This document shows positions 12,480 through 23,519 of a stretch of 64,000 nucleotides of DNA, one piece after another; positions within the stretch are counted from its first letter, which is position 1; the number at the start of each line of letters is the position of its first letter. The stretch lies in the NCBI GenBank assembly GCA_028551475.1, contig CM052359.1, positions 15,749,583 through 15,813,582 of the forward strand, in the 5' to 3' direction. A program made the translations under genes and the position numbers. The notes under the pieces were generated by a model that worked only from the letters and a program-made list of their open reading frames with translations, had not been told where the DNA came from and did not search any database. This DNA comes from Casuarina equisetifolia (lineage: Eukaryota > Streptophyta > Magnoliopsida > Fagales > Casuarinaceae).

Positions 12480-13395
12480 AAATGCATTTTTAACATTGAT
12501 TTGATAGAGTTTAAAATTTATGTCAAGCAAATGCAAGTAACATCCTAATAGATTCTAACCTTGCTACAAGTGCATATGACTCATCAAAATCAATAACTTT
12601 ATGTGAGTATTCTTGTACAACTAGTCTAACTTTTTTTTCTAATGATAACTTTATTTTCATCAAATTTGTTTCCAAACACCCATTTTGTGCCTATTATGAG
12701 ATAAGCTTTAGGTTTTGGAACTAATTCCCAAACTTTATTTACAGCAAACTAGTTTAATTCTTCTTGCATAGTAAGAACCAACTGCTATCATTTAAAGCCT
12801 CACCTATTTCCTTAGGTTTACTTTGTAATAAGAAAGGTTTGTGTTCACATAAATTTAAAATGGAGGATCAGGTTTCTGAGTAGCTCTCTACTATGTAGTT
12901 TGGGTCAACTTTATTTTGAATCCTTAAGTTTGCTTTTTCCTTCCTCCATTTGGTCATGATCATTCAATTCTAGATTGTTGCGGTTGAGAAGACTCATTCA
13001 CATTTCACAATTCAACCTCTTGCTATGTGTTTTCTTTCATGATTTTCATTTCAATTTTGAAATCTTCTTCTACAAACATATTATTTTTCCTTGCTTTGGA
13101 GTTAGTAGATTCATAAAGAGCAACATGGATTGACTGGCAACTATCATAGTTCTTTTATCAAAATACTCTATATACCTTACTAGTGATGGAATAGCCTAAA
13201 GTATACCTTCATCACTCTCCCAATAAAATTTACTTAAAGAATCTTTTCAAATGTTAAGAATAAACCACTTACAACTAAAAACATAGAAGAATAATATATT
13301 TGATTTTCAGTTATTTAGTAGCTCATAAGGAGTTTTATTTAAATATCGTTCTAATAAGTATCGCATTGCATATGTAACATGAGGTATTTATTGCA
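12480..13395 (-). pseudogene. Element C reverse transcriptase start and integrase C-terminal region
   Basis: The minus strand encodes IDFDESYALVARLESI, the classic start of copia reverse transcriptase, near 12530-12600. Upstream pieces near 13150-13390 match the region after the integrase core (LGYS...KVYR type, and an AINTSCYICN block at the junction). The segment is decayed and no long ORF remains. Confidence 0.65.
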
Positions 13396-14645
13396 TGTTT
13401 AGTGAAATTCTAAATGCAAGTGAACATGTCGAACAAGTAATATAATGATAAGAAAGATATCATCCCACAAAGATTGGTGATTAGTAGACCAACTAATTAC
13501 TAACAGTGAATAACTCCTAGAATTTATCTAACAAACCTAAATGATAAATGATAGATTAACTAATTAAATGTAAGAAAATTAAATACATAAAATATGTTAG
13601 AACATATATTTCACTATAACTACGAGGTATTAATGTAGATTATGTATGCTTACAAGAGGGATAATATCTATGTGATCACGGAACTTCCTAATTTATTTAC
13701 TATCCAATGTCTAGGTATAGTAAACCTATTTAGTTTATTAATTCACTATATTTCTATACATGAATTGAAACAAATCAAATGCATTAGGATCTATGAATAT
13801 TCTAGTTTACACCAAAAGCCACACAAACAATATGATATATGTCTATCCATATTTAATTTATGGTTACATATTACAAGAAGCAACTACATATTATCTCTTG
13901 TCAGTCTTAAATATGCAAATCAAATCATTCAAGTGGTAGCTAATCATTTAAAAGCATTAAATACAGTAACATGTAACTTCACATAAACAAAATATCTTAT
14001 AAAATAAAATAATCATAAAATTCATACCATTATAATTAGGTTACATCGTAGCTCTAACAAAAGTAAACTAAAACATAAAGAAATAATGAGAAAGAACAAT
14101 AATAAGAAATAAAGAAGGCATCTTGAATCCAAGAACAAGAAATCTATCACCCTTTTTGTCTTCTTTTCAAGAAAACCTTGAATTCTTGGCTTCTCTCTTA
14201 AGTTGTGTTCAATTTCCTCTTCCTCCTTTCTTTTGCTTCTTCTTTTCTCTTAAATAGGATTAGGTTTAGACCTATCTCTTATCCTAGTAGAACTGGATTT
14301 TAGAGACCTAAAACAATTGGGTTTTGAACTCCTAAATTAATTGGAATTTGAATTCCTTACATGATTAGGTTTTCTATTTATTTAGAAAACCCAACAACAA
14401 TAGAAAATCTAATAACAATCATCCAAAGCCCAAGCCCATCTTGACTCTTTTGATCTTGATATTACAATTTTGCCACACAATAAGCATAAGGTTTTCCATG
14501 TTCATCCCTTTTCTCCTTGTCTCCTTGTGCTAATAAACAAGATAAATTTAGGTAAATAAAGAAGAGTTCAAATATTTTCTCACAATTATTAAAGTTATTT
14601 ATTGCCTAAATTAGGTAAAATAACTCCATAAAAATAGAGTTATCA
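13396..14645 (-). repeat. Solo LTR of the TGATAAC family, copy S1
   Basis: On the minus strand it starts TGATAACTCTA and ends in a decayed form of TTTCACCGAACA. It is 1250 bp, nearly the length of S4 (25519-26770), and matches it throughout. Flanks are TTGCA (left) and TTGCC (right), a near-perfect 5-bp duplication. It interrupts the integrase region of C. No internal region of this family is present, so it is a solo LTR. A 114-codon ORF (13642-13986, +) runs antisense to it. Confidence 0.85.
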
Positions 14646-15211
14646 TTGCCCTAGCCCAAAAGTATTAAGGCAACTAATATTTATTTAACATAAATCTATC
14701 CATTTTTTTGTATAGTTCTGTTTTTCTTTTCTATTACCTCATTTTGTTATGGTGTCTTAGTTGCTAAAAAAATTATTTTCAAGTTTACTTAGAGGATTTT
14801 CAAATCATGATTTTGTCACTCTCCCCCACGCTCTATTCAATTGCCATGTACTTTATTTTGCATCTTGCTTTGGATTTTTTTAGAACTTCTTTGATATTTT
14901 GATGGTTCCATTTTTTTGTTTTTCAATTTAGCAAGAAAACCGAAGTATATCTTTGAGTAATCATCTACTATTACTAATGTCGATGTTTTTATGCTAGGTT
15001 TGCCATTTGTAGAGGAGCAAATAGGTCGATATGAGAAGATAAATAGGATGAATAGGTCTGATTGCAATAACTAAATCCTTTGTTTCAAAGCTTGTTCTAG
15101 TTTGTTTAACTTTAATGCTCCACATGTTTTCTCTTTTTAGAACTTTATTTGTGGCAATCCATCAACTAAGTTTCTGCCTAATAGTTTTGATAACGATTTC
15201 ATGCCAATATG
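14646..15211 (-). pseudogene. Element C integrase core fragment
   Basis: The 76-aa ORF at 14837-15067 contains NGKPSIKTSTLVIVDDYSK, the integrase core segment around the second catalytic Asp (VIVDDYS). To its left, the minus strand still shows the PQQN-type segment that ends copia integrase cores. It connects with 13395 across solo LTR S1 and with 16858 across S2. Confidence 0.75.
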
Positions 15212-16852
15212 TGTTAGAAAATAGGGTTTTGTTGTGACTAAAAATATTTTCTAGTAAATATCAATTTTCAAATTATGTTTTTCTAAATGTGCGAAAAGAA
15301 AAACTATAGGAAGTAAAAGGTGTGCAAATTATAATATCAATTAATGATATTATAAAGTAACCAGGTTCCTACATTTCCTCATAAAATATATACTTAAAGT
15401 CTTTATGACATATATTCAAATAAATGTTGATAAATTGAATATATTGATTATTTAAATAATTCTTCAAGAAATATAAAATATACTTGAATATATTTTATTT
15501 TAAGGAATATGATACTTGGTTTGGTGAAATTGCAGGAACAATATATTAGCTCAAATTCAATATATGCAATACATTATAAATGTATTGATATTGGACCGTG
15601 TATTGATATTGGATTGTGTTGATATTGGACTAGATATACATGTTGAATATATTATTACTGTATTGGACTTTTGCTATTGGACTGTGAGAATATAGGTGTG
15701 GCCCCAATTCACATCAGCCTGCCTGATCTCATTCCTATTACGGTGTCGTCTTGATCGTAATCAGAGGCTTCTTGTTACAATGTCGTCTTGATCGTAATCA
15801 GAGGCTTCTTGTTATGGCATTGTCTTGATCACGTCAAAGGCTTCCTTGATACGCTTGCTAGCTACGACGTCGTCTCACTTCAAGGCACATAAGAGACGCT
15901 TATTCTTTGATGGGTTATGCCCTAGCCACTTCATTCCTCCCCGACGCTGCCTTCGTTTCTCTCAAGCGCTGAAACTCCAATGAGATGAATCTAGAGGAGA
16001 CGGGCTATCAGAACAATCAGATTTCTAATCAAAAGGTTGGAATGAGGCTGATTTGATGGATAGCCTACTATTCCTAGCGAGAATAAGGCTATGGTTTAGG
16101 TTTGATTCAAAAAGAAAACCCTAGATCTATTTCTATTTAAAGGAGATGTGTACGTGAAGGCTTTCTCTTGATGATTTACATCTATTTAAAGCATTCTCTT
16201 TATGAAGATAATCTACTAAGCTTGCTTACCATCTGATTCGAGATTGTTCATCATTCGGTGGTTCATAAGCATTCGGTGATATTCGACTATACGGTTTAAT
16301 ATTTGATTATATCCTCAATCATAACTTATATAACATTATTTATGTGCTGATTTCACTTATAAACATTTTCTACACATAAATCTTGAGGAAAATCTAAACC
16401 CCTAATTTCTCCAAATTGGGGATTTCTTGATAGGAGCTTTGTATCTTGATATATTTGTTTGAATAGCTCCTCTAATTAGCAATATTCCATAAACTAACAT
16501 ATTATTTGGGAATTTACTATTGTATATGATCTTTTGATCATTATTTGTATTCGGACTTGACAATCCCTTTGAGAAGGAATTATTTAGATTAGGGAGAATG
16601 TATTCTCCTAATAAGGTGACTTCAATCGGTTGGATTGAAGGAGAAGAAGGTGGAGATAGGACTCTAAGATAGAGTGCCAAACCACCCTGGTAAATTGGGT
16701 GTTGATTCTTTTACTTTCTATTTGATTAAATATTTTTTTTGATTGCATATTATCATATAAACTGCTAAAGTAATTGATTAAATTTTTTAAGAAAAATATT
16801 TCAGTACTAGAACAATTCAACCCCCCTTCTTGTTAAGCCATAAAACCTAACA
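15212..16852 (+). repeat. Solo LTR of the E/I copia group, copy S2
   Basis: This 1641-bp LTR runs from TGTTAGAAAATAGGG to AAAACCTAACA. It is flanked by perfect 5-bp duplications, ATATG at 15207-15211 and 16853-16857. It is closely similar to the LTRs of element I (1625 and 1656 bp). No internal sequence remains, which is the product expected from recombination between two LTRs. It carries the conserved palindrome at 15329-15355, 117 bp from its start. Confidence 0.95.
15738..15848 (+). repeat. Three tandem ~37-bp units inside solo LTR S2
   Basis: Units starting at 15738, 15775 and 15812 share the pattern TTA-GTCGTCTTGATCGTAATCAGAGGCTTC. The first two are almost identical and the third is diverged. 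Less regular forms occur at the matching place in the LTRs of I and E, so the array predates this copy. Confidence 0.8.
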
Positions 16853-16904
16853 ATATGTCCTATTCTTCTATGTCACAACCAACTAGGATCTTCATTTATG
16901 GATG

Positions 16905-17090
16905 CTAAAAAAAATTTCTTTCATAATTAAAATCCAATACACACACATTTCCTAACCGTTTTGCATATATTTCAATCCCCATGTTTTTATTTGAGATAAT
17001 AGGGTTTGCTGGTTCAAAATGAATCTTATATCCTACATCACAAAGTTGAGTAATACTTAATAGGTTATATTTTAATCCAAGCACGTCCAA
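16905..17090 (-). pseudogene. Element C protease/pre-integrase linker
   Basis: The 61-aa ORF includes LGLKYNLLSITQLCDVGYKI, the segment between the protease active site and the pre-integrase zinc-binding block in copia Pol. Element I shows the matching ELKFNLLSISQLCDKGFKI. It is a fossil part. Confidence 0.75.
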
Positions 17091-17374
17091 AACATTTCAT
17101 ATATGTATTAAAGAGATACATCCTACATCAATCGTACCTTGAATAATCCCTCTGGAATTGCATCAATGAAACTTTACCTCCCTTTTTGGCATTAAGGTTG
17201 CTGAATAGTTATTTTTTTACGGTCATGTACGTTGAGCACCCACTGTCCAGATATTACATACATTTTGACTGATTTATCTTGCTTCTTCTTCCAGGTAACT
17301 TGCAGCAACTAATGTTAGCGTTGCCTTTTCTGTTACCCAGTGTTTGTTAGGTCCTTTTGGGTTAATTAATTCCC

Positions 17375-17608
17375 TTAGTGATCCACATTTCTTAATTTTG
17401 TAGGTTTCGTCAATTTTATAGGACATTTACAACACGAATGACCATAAGATATGCAGTAAGGACAATACTTCATACTAATTGATACATTTGTTTCGTTGTT
17501 GTCCTCATTAGAGCAGCACATACTATTATATGTTTTTTTTTGTTCTTGTTGGTATCCTAATGCAGCCTTATTATAAGTTCCTCTTTGTGATGATAACATT
17601 TGTTCCAA
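17375..17608 (-). pseudogene. Element C gag C-terminal zinc knuckle
   Basis: The 77-aa ORF contains CPYCISYGHSCCKC, a CX2CX4HX4C knuckle followed by PIKL. The same knuckle followed by P(I/V)RLR occurs in elements I and K upstream of the protease. Such knuckles bind element RNA. Confidence 0.8.
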
Positions 17609-17756
17609 TATCTGCCTTCCACAAGTTAATTTCTTTATTTTTACTATTGATTTTTCTAGATCTGATGTTATTCTTTTATTTTCTGCCTCATCTTTGATAA
17701 TTTTCTTTGCTAAATCATTTTTCTCTCATCTAAGCTTGCTTGATTCGTTCTCACAG

Positions 17757-17779
17757 TATATATATATATATATATATAT
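17757..17779. repeat. (TA)n microsatellite
   Basis: A run of about eleven TA units within the gag remnant of C. Confidence 0.9.
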
Positions 17780-17831
17780 TAATTGTTCTACATCTAATTT
17801 TATTCTTCGTTTCCGTTTCCATAACTTTTTG

Positions 17832-18190
17832 TTATAAGTCATCCTTTTCTAATCTAAGGACAAGAAATTTGTTTCCAGAATTACGTTTCGTCTTTTTTAT
17901 ACTCATGTATTTTCTTCTTAGTGTACTCCAACTATCTACAGCATCTCCGAAGGAAATTTGTAGTTCATTAAAAGTGTAGTCAGAAGTAGTAAATAGATTT
18001 ACTCCATTTTCATCTTCCTTCGTGGCAAACACGAGACTTAGTTGGCCACCTTCTCCATTTCTTCATCGGATTATGAATCACCATCATCATCATCTTGAGC
18101 CGCTTTTTACAGTCACAGCATACATCTATCTTAGTTTTTTGGTTCTTTTTTCTTCTAGCCATTCCTATTCTTTTCCCCTCTATGAAATTT
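17832..18190 (-). pseudogene. Element C gag middle region
   Basis: The minus strand shows a short acidic, coiled-coil-prone stretch (17832-18032) and, around 18080-18160, a Lys-rich stretch with a CC-type pair that resembles the end of the first zinc knuckle. The N-terminal Gag domain seen in the other elements is not present to the right, so the remnant stops near here. Confidence 0.5.
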
Positions 18191-18538
18191 CCTGAATTTT
18201 TGGTTAAGCAAAGGGGTTTTATGCATGGGTTAATACTGATGGATGGAAGGGGGTGGGGGTGTGTGAGTGCCATGACGTGGGCGAGCAGGGTGAACTGGGT
18301 CTACTTACACTTCTTGTTTGACAAGTTAATTTGTAAGATAATCAAGTTCACGGACCTACATAATGTGGTCTAGGGCGGATAGTGTTGGAAAAGGGTAAAA
18401 GAAAGAAACAATTAATGAATAATTTACAATAGAATTGGTAACCAATTTAGATTAAATGTTTGCAATATCAAGCATCAAACGTAGTAATTAAGCATATATA
18501 CCCAAAACATCAAAACCGAAATAATCGAAGAATAAAGT
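18191..18538. other. Unassigned spacer
   Basis: I see no gene or recognisable repeat. It contains a G-rich stretch near 18247-18262. The ORF at 18095-18373 (+) overlaps the gag remnant in antisense and looks spurious. Confidence 0.5.
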
Positions 18539-19004
18539 TGTTACAGCACCATATTGGGGAGCGAAGGCGAGATGGTTAGAAGGACAAAGTGGCAAGGAGT
18601 TAGGGTATGAAAAGGAGAATGTTGGTTAGTTGTACACATTTGTTAGGTTGTTGTTATGTTTTTTGTATGTGTTGGGTTGAATGTGTTAGTGGACTATGTG
18701 GTTTATGTGTTGTTATGTGGTTTTATTTGATGTATTATGGTTTGTGATATACGTAGTAAGGGGAAGCTAAACAATGTCATATATTAAGGCTTATAGGGGA
18801 AGCAAAAATCTCTAATTTGATTATCGAATGTTTGAATCCATAAACCTTTCTTGGCGACTGAAACCCTAGGTTTAGGAAGCTTGATTTCCTTCGTTGATCC
18901 TCACCATCGGGAATAATAAGAGACACCTCTAATTATTCTTAGAGGATTTCAGGTAGAAGGTTTGTAGACCTGCTCACAAACTACCTCTACTATCATTCAT
19001 AACA
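18539..19004 (+). repeat. LTR of the G gypsy family, apparently solo
   Basis: This 466-bp repeat runs from TGTTACAGCACC to ...CATAACA and matches the 3' LTR of G (47706-48164, 459 bp) along its length, in + orientation. The neighbouring gypsy H reads on the opposite strand, so the two do not belong together. Flanking bases (AAAGT and AGGTG) do not form a clear duplication. Confidence 0.75.
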
Positions 19005-19430
19005 AGGTGACTGACAGTGAGAATGGCTCACATGGAATTGAACACCAACCGTCGAATTTGGAAGGTGAACAAAAATATGTAATGGTATTCAATCACAAGA
19101 GGGACAATAAGGGTTATACTACAAGATCTCCCTTCTCACAGCACATAAAAGCATCCTAACAGTGAGTACAAACATTCTTAAGACAAATAGATCACGGAAT
19201 TAACCTAAATAGCTAGATCTGGCATCATTCTATCCTTTTAAGGTGGATGATGTAGAGGTCACTACAAGTTGAATGATGACCTCTTTCCTAAGTTTTCCTT
19301 CTCTTTTATCCCTTCTAGACCTTTCTTCTCCTAAAGCCAAAATGCACCATATAAATTAGGATTTAAATTACCATAATGCCCCTTCTAGACACTTAACTCA
19401 TTACAATCCTTGCACCTTCAACGAATCCTT
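19005..19430 (-). other. 3' terminal region of H, possible LTR
   Basis: This follows the last coding fragment of H on the minus strand and has no ORF. It is where the 3' LTR should lie. The partner LTR is not in the window, so its limits cannot be set. Confidence 0.4.
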
Positions 19431-19434
19431 ATCC

Positions 19435-19823
19435 TTAAGGACTAATTTTGAATGAAGGAAATTGTCTCCAAATGTATTCAATATCCTCCCAAGTTTGTAT
19501 GCACTCTGTGGATTCTAACCACTGAATTAAGAGATCTACTCTAGCCTTATTGCCTTTCCTCACTAGACGATGATCCAAAACCTTAAGTGGCCCCATAAGT
19601 AATCTACCTTCTCCATCCAACATAGGCATTCCAAGATACATCTTACAATGTTATCAATAACTTTCTTAAGTTGTGACACATAAAAAATAAGATGAATAGG
19701 GGCATCTGGTGGGGTTGCTAATTTATAAGCTACTTTTCCAATGTGTTGGAGAATCATGAAAGGACCATAATAGCATGGAGATAACTTATAATCCCACCTT
19801 TGAGAAAGAGAAAGTATTGGCAA
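19435..19823 (-). pseudogene. Element H integrase C-terminus and chromodomain-like tail
   Basis: Two overlapping ORFs in different frames cover this region. One (19563-19823) holds KLSPCYYGPFMILQHIGKVA followed by HLIFYVSQLKK, the typical gypsy integrase C-terminal block. The other (19435-19641) holds a VLDHRLVRKGNKARVDLLIQW segment core and TWED, which resemble a chromodomain. Such domains steer integration toward marked chromatin in plant chromoviruses (known for the family; inferred here). Confidence 0.8.
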
Positions 19824-20269
19824 TAAGGTTGAATATTTAAATACATTGAATCCCCAATGGCAAACTCAAGTTTTGCCCTCTTTTTGTTTGCATAGAGTGT
19901 CATACAATCTTGACTTGCCTAAAGATAAAAGCAAATCGACTACAACCTTTGTACACACTTTTGCAGAAAATCTCTCACATTCTTATCAATAATGGCTCAA
20001 TAATTATGATAAGGTGGCTGTCTAGGTTTGTAACCATATAAGCTTTAAAAAATATCATTTTGAGGGAGAAATGATAGTTAGTATTATACCACCATTCAAC
20101 TAAGGCAAGCTAGGAATACCATCTTTTGGGATCTCACCACTAGAACATCTCAGATACTATTCCAAACATTGGTTAACTCTTTCTATTTGCCCATCTATCT
20201 AAGGGTGGTAGGATGTACTATAATGAAGCTTCACACCCAAAGTCTTGAACAATTCCTCCCAAAATTTAC

Positions 20270-20467
20270 TCAAAAATAGGGCATCTCTATCACAATGACC
20301 ATAAAAAGTCCATGCAACTTTCTAACTCCTATAAAAATGACAGTTACTTGCGAAGCTAAAAAAGGATGACTTAACCCTATAAAATGTGCATATTTAGTAA
20401 AATAATTGATCATAACCATAATGGTATCTTTACCCTTACTTTTGGGTAACCTTTCAATGAAATTCAT
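20270..20467 (-). pseudogene. Element H integrase core fragment
   Basis: The 65-aa ORF opens with MNFIERLPKSKGKDTIMV and continues INYFTKYAHFIGL, the gypsy integrase core around the first and second catalytic acidic positions. Confidence 0.8.
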
Positions 20468-21103
20468 GTTGATCTTTTGCCATGCCTAGTCAGGAATTTG
20501 TAAGGGTTGCAATAAGCTTGGATATGGTACTCTTTCTGACTTATACCTTTGACAAACATCACACTAGGATATACAATCTGTCACCATTTGTTTCATAGTA
20601 GACCAATGAAAGTGGTGTTGAATTTTCTTAAGCATTCTTGCAATTCCTAAATGTCCACCTATTCCAAAATCATACAATTGTTAAATGATGGTTTCCTATA
20701 ATGTACCATGATTCCCCACCATTATCCTACCATGATACCTCAATAACCCATTGCTTAAGCTATACCCTATATGATTATAAGGGTTTACTGTAAGACCTTT
20801 CAAAATAGGTGTTACTCTTGTATCTCTTTTATAACTTTGTATCACTTCTTGCACCTAAAGTGGCATAAGGGCATAATTAGCTTATAGCTAAAGGGGTTCC
20901 TCCTCATAAGGAAGCTTGGAAAGTGCATCTACTACTCGATTCTCATGATCCTTACAATATTGAATCTCATAATCAAATCCCAATAACTTAGTAAGCCACT
21001 TTTATTGGGTTAGGGTGGTAACTTTCTATTCTAACAAATGCTTCAAACTAGAGTGATTGATTTAGATGATAAAATGATTACCAAGTAAGTAAGATCTCCA
21101 CCT

Positions 21104-21412
21104 CTAAACTGCCATCACAATTGCCAGTACCTCTTTCTCATATGTAGAAAGCCCCAAATGTTTTGGTGATAAGATTTTGCTCAAGTAAGCAATAGGGTGA
21201 CCTTCTTGCATCAAGATCGCTCCTATACCACCATAGTTAGCATCTATTTCCATAATAAATGGCTTTTCAAAATCAGGTAGGGCCAATACTAGTGTAGAGC
21301 TCATCATTTGCTTTAGCTTTTCAAATGCATGGTTGGCTATCTCATCCCATCTAAAATCATTTTTTTGCAACAAAAGAGTTAGTGGCCTAATAAGTTGACC
21401 ATAATTCTTCAT
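21104..21412 (-). pseudogene. Element H RNase H fragment
   Basis: The 102-aa ORF contains FRWDEIANHAFEKLK, ALPDFEKPFIMEIDA, GAILMQEGHPIAYLS and LSTYEKEVLAIVMA. These are the standard blocks joining gypsy reverse transcriptase to RNase H, including the catalytic Asp and Glu positions. Confidence 0.9.
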
Positions 21413-21799
21413 AAACCTTCGATAATAACTCGTTAGCCCTAGAAACCCACATAATTCTCTAGCAAATGTGGGTCATGGCCACTACAACATACTCTTAACC
21501 TTCTGAGGGTCAATTTCAATTCCTTTTCTTGAAATGATATGGCCAAGATAATCAAGCTAACATTAGGAGAAAGAGCATTTACTTTGCTCAGCAAATAACT
21601 ATTGGTCTCATAGTCTACAAAAAACCAAATGGAGGTGATGACAATGACTTAGTAAATTTGGATTGTACACCAAAATGTCATTAAAGAATATTATAACAAA
21701 TTTTCTCAAGTATGGCTGAAAAATGGAGTTCATGAGAGCTTGAAATGTAGTAGGGATGTTTGTCAGTCCAAAGGGCATGACTAAGAACTCATAATGCTC

Positions 21800-22087
21800 T
21801 TAATGGGTTCTAAAGGCTATATTATAAACATCTTCCAGATGCATTCGTACTTGATGATATCCGAACCTCAAATCTAGTTTAGAAAACCAAGTAACTTCAT
21901 GTAACTCATCTAGTAACTTGTCAATAACCGGAATGGGAAATTTATCTTTGAGATTAAGATCATTCAAGGCTTGATAGTCGACACAAAAATGCCATATTCC
22001 ACCATTTTTCCTTACCAACAAGATTGGAAAAGCAAAAGGGCTAGTGCTATAACAAATAATTCCTGTATGTGACATCTTTTCCACCAT
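21800..22087 (-). pseudogene. Element H reverse transcriptase fragment
   Basis: The 95-aa ORF contains STSPFAFPILLVRKN, FCVDYQALNDLN, FPIPVIDKLLDEL and FSKLDLRFGYHQVRM. These are gypsy reverse transcriptase blocks, with the first catalytic Asp in KLDL. Downstream fragments continue on the same strand toward the RNase H piece. Confidence 0.9.
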
Positions 22088-22434
22088 TCTCTCAATCTCC
22101 TCCTTTTGCAGAAATGGATACCAATAAGGCCATAAATTTATTGGTTTACTCCCAAGTCATAGAGGAATATGATGATCAGACTCTTATGGAGAGGGAAGCT
22201 TTGTAAGGTTTTCAAAAACATCTATGAACTCCACCAAAAGACTAGTTATCTCTAGAGGCATTGCATTTGTTTGAGGTTCCATAACAATTGATTGTAACTA
22301 TTCCAACTCCCATTCATATAGAGTAGCTAGGCTTATCGCTAACAAGGAGCCATCCAATCTATCTAATCCTTTAAGGGTAACTTTCTACCTTGCCACAAGC
22401 ACTAATAACACATTACCTTTAATATCCAATTAGA

Positions 22435-22752
22435 TTAAATTAATGGATTGTATCCATTGGATGCCAAGTACCATATCATAGCCATCCAATGGAAATAGTT
22501 GAACATCCATTCTAAACTCATGCCTTTGAATGCACCATGGAAAGTTGTGCATCTTTGATTCCCTATTAATTGGGATCCCTTAGACACTTTAATTGTAAAA
22601 GGAGTAACATTTTCTACTAGACAACCAATTCTTTCAACTTTTGAATCCACAAAATTATGCGAGGACCTAACATTGAAAAAGATAGTAATGACATTTTTAT
22701 AGCTAGTAGCTTCCATTCTAAAGGTAGCTGGAGAGTCTCTTCCTGAGATCAC
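22435..22752 (-). pseudogene. Element H protease region fragment
   Basis: The 105-aa ORF lies between the gag and reverse transcriptase remnants. SSHNFVDSKV and the ending LDGYDMVLGIQWL-like segment (in a nearby frame) are the usual features of plant gypsy proteases (aspartic protease, retropepsin type). Confidence 0.65.
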
Positions 22753-22759
22753 AAATGTA

Positions 22760-23519
22760 GAAAGTGCCCCTCTATCTCCTCACTCTAAACTGGTTTTACA
22801 TGTTCAACACTCACTTTCGAAGCCACCTAAATAGTCTCCTCAATGTCCTTAACCCAATACAATTGTTTACTCTTACAATGGTGACTAGAAAGCCATTTTC
22901 ATTGCAATAGTAACAAAAACCCTTGTCCTTTCTTTCCTACATTTGTGCATTCATAATATGCTTAACTAGCCAGTAGGAAGAACTCTATATAGATGGAGTA
23001 GTAGCTAGAGCTCTAGAGTCATTACTAGCATGAGATTTAACTACTATTTCCAAATTATGTTGTTCACGAAAACCTCAAGACCTATTGGCTTGAATCTCCA
23101 ATTGTTGTTCTTGTGCCAAAGTCAATTGATATGCCTCTTCTAAATCCACAAGACGTAAGAAAATTAACTAAGACTATAGGTTTGGTTTAAGGCCTTGCAT
23201 ATAATAACCCACAAAGAAATTTTCTAAAATACCCAAGTTCTAGAAACTAATTATAACGTTAAGTCTTCAAACTTTTCAATATATTCTATTATTATACCCA
23301 ACTATTTCACCTAATAAAAGTTTGCAATAACAAGTTCATTTTCGTTAATGACAAAATGGCAATAAACATCCAACTAAAACTGGTCCTAACTAATCATCCC
23401 ACAAGTTCTCCAATAATAACAATACCATCTAGCAGCTTTTCCTTCTATATGCATAGAGGTAAATGTAACTTCTAACTAATCATCGACATCCTTAAATTTA
23501 AAGAAAGTATCACACTTAT
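22760..23519 (-). pseudogene. Element H gag remnant, C-terminal side
   Basis: A cysteine-rich stretch near 22880-22920 on the minus strand (GFCYYCNENG) resembles the zinc knuckle of plant gypsy Gag (usually CxxC...HxC). The rest is decayed gag up to the target duplication of solo LTR S3 (23515-23519). Confidence 0.55.

Larger units (their letters stand above)
12480..18190 (-). mobile_element. Copia-type remnant C, split by two solo LTRs
   Basis: Minus-strand fragments read, from right to left, gag, gag end with zinc knuckle, protease/pre-integrase, integrase, and the start of reverse transcriptase. The order is that of copia elements. Two solo LTRs interrupt it (13396-14645 and 15212-16852), and the reading resumes on the other side of each. 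I see no LTR of its own on either side; 12190-12479 on the left shows nothing recognisable. It is a broken, truncated old element with many breaks. Confidence 0.75.

Noticed and set aside
18095-18373. 92-codon plus-strand ORF with a hydrophobic N-terminus
   Set aside because: It partly lies antisense to the gag remnant of C, and its rest has no recognisable family.
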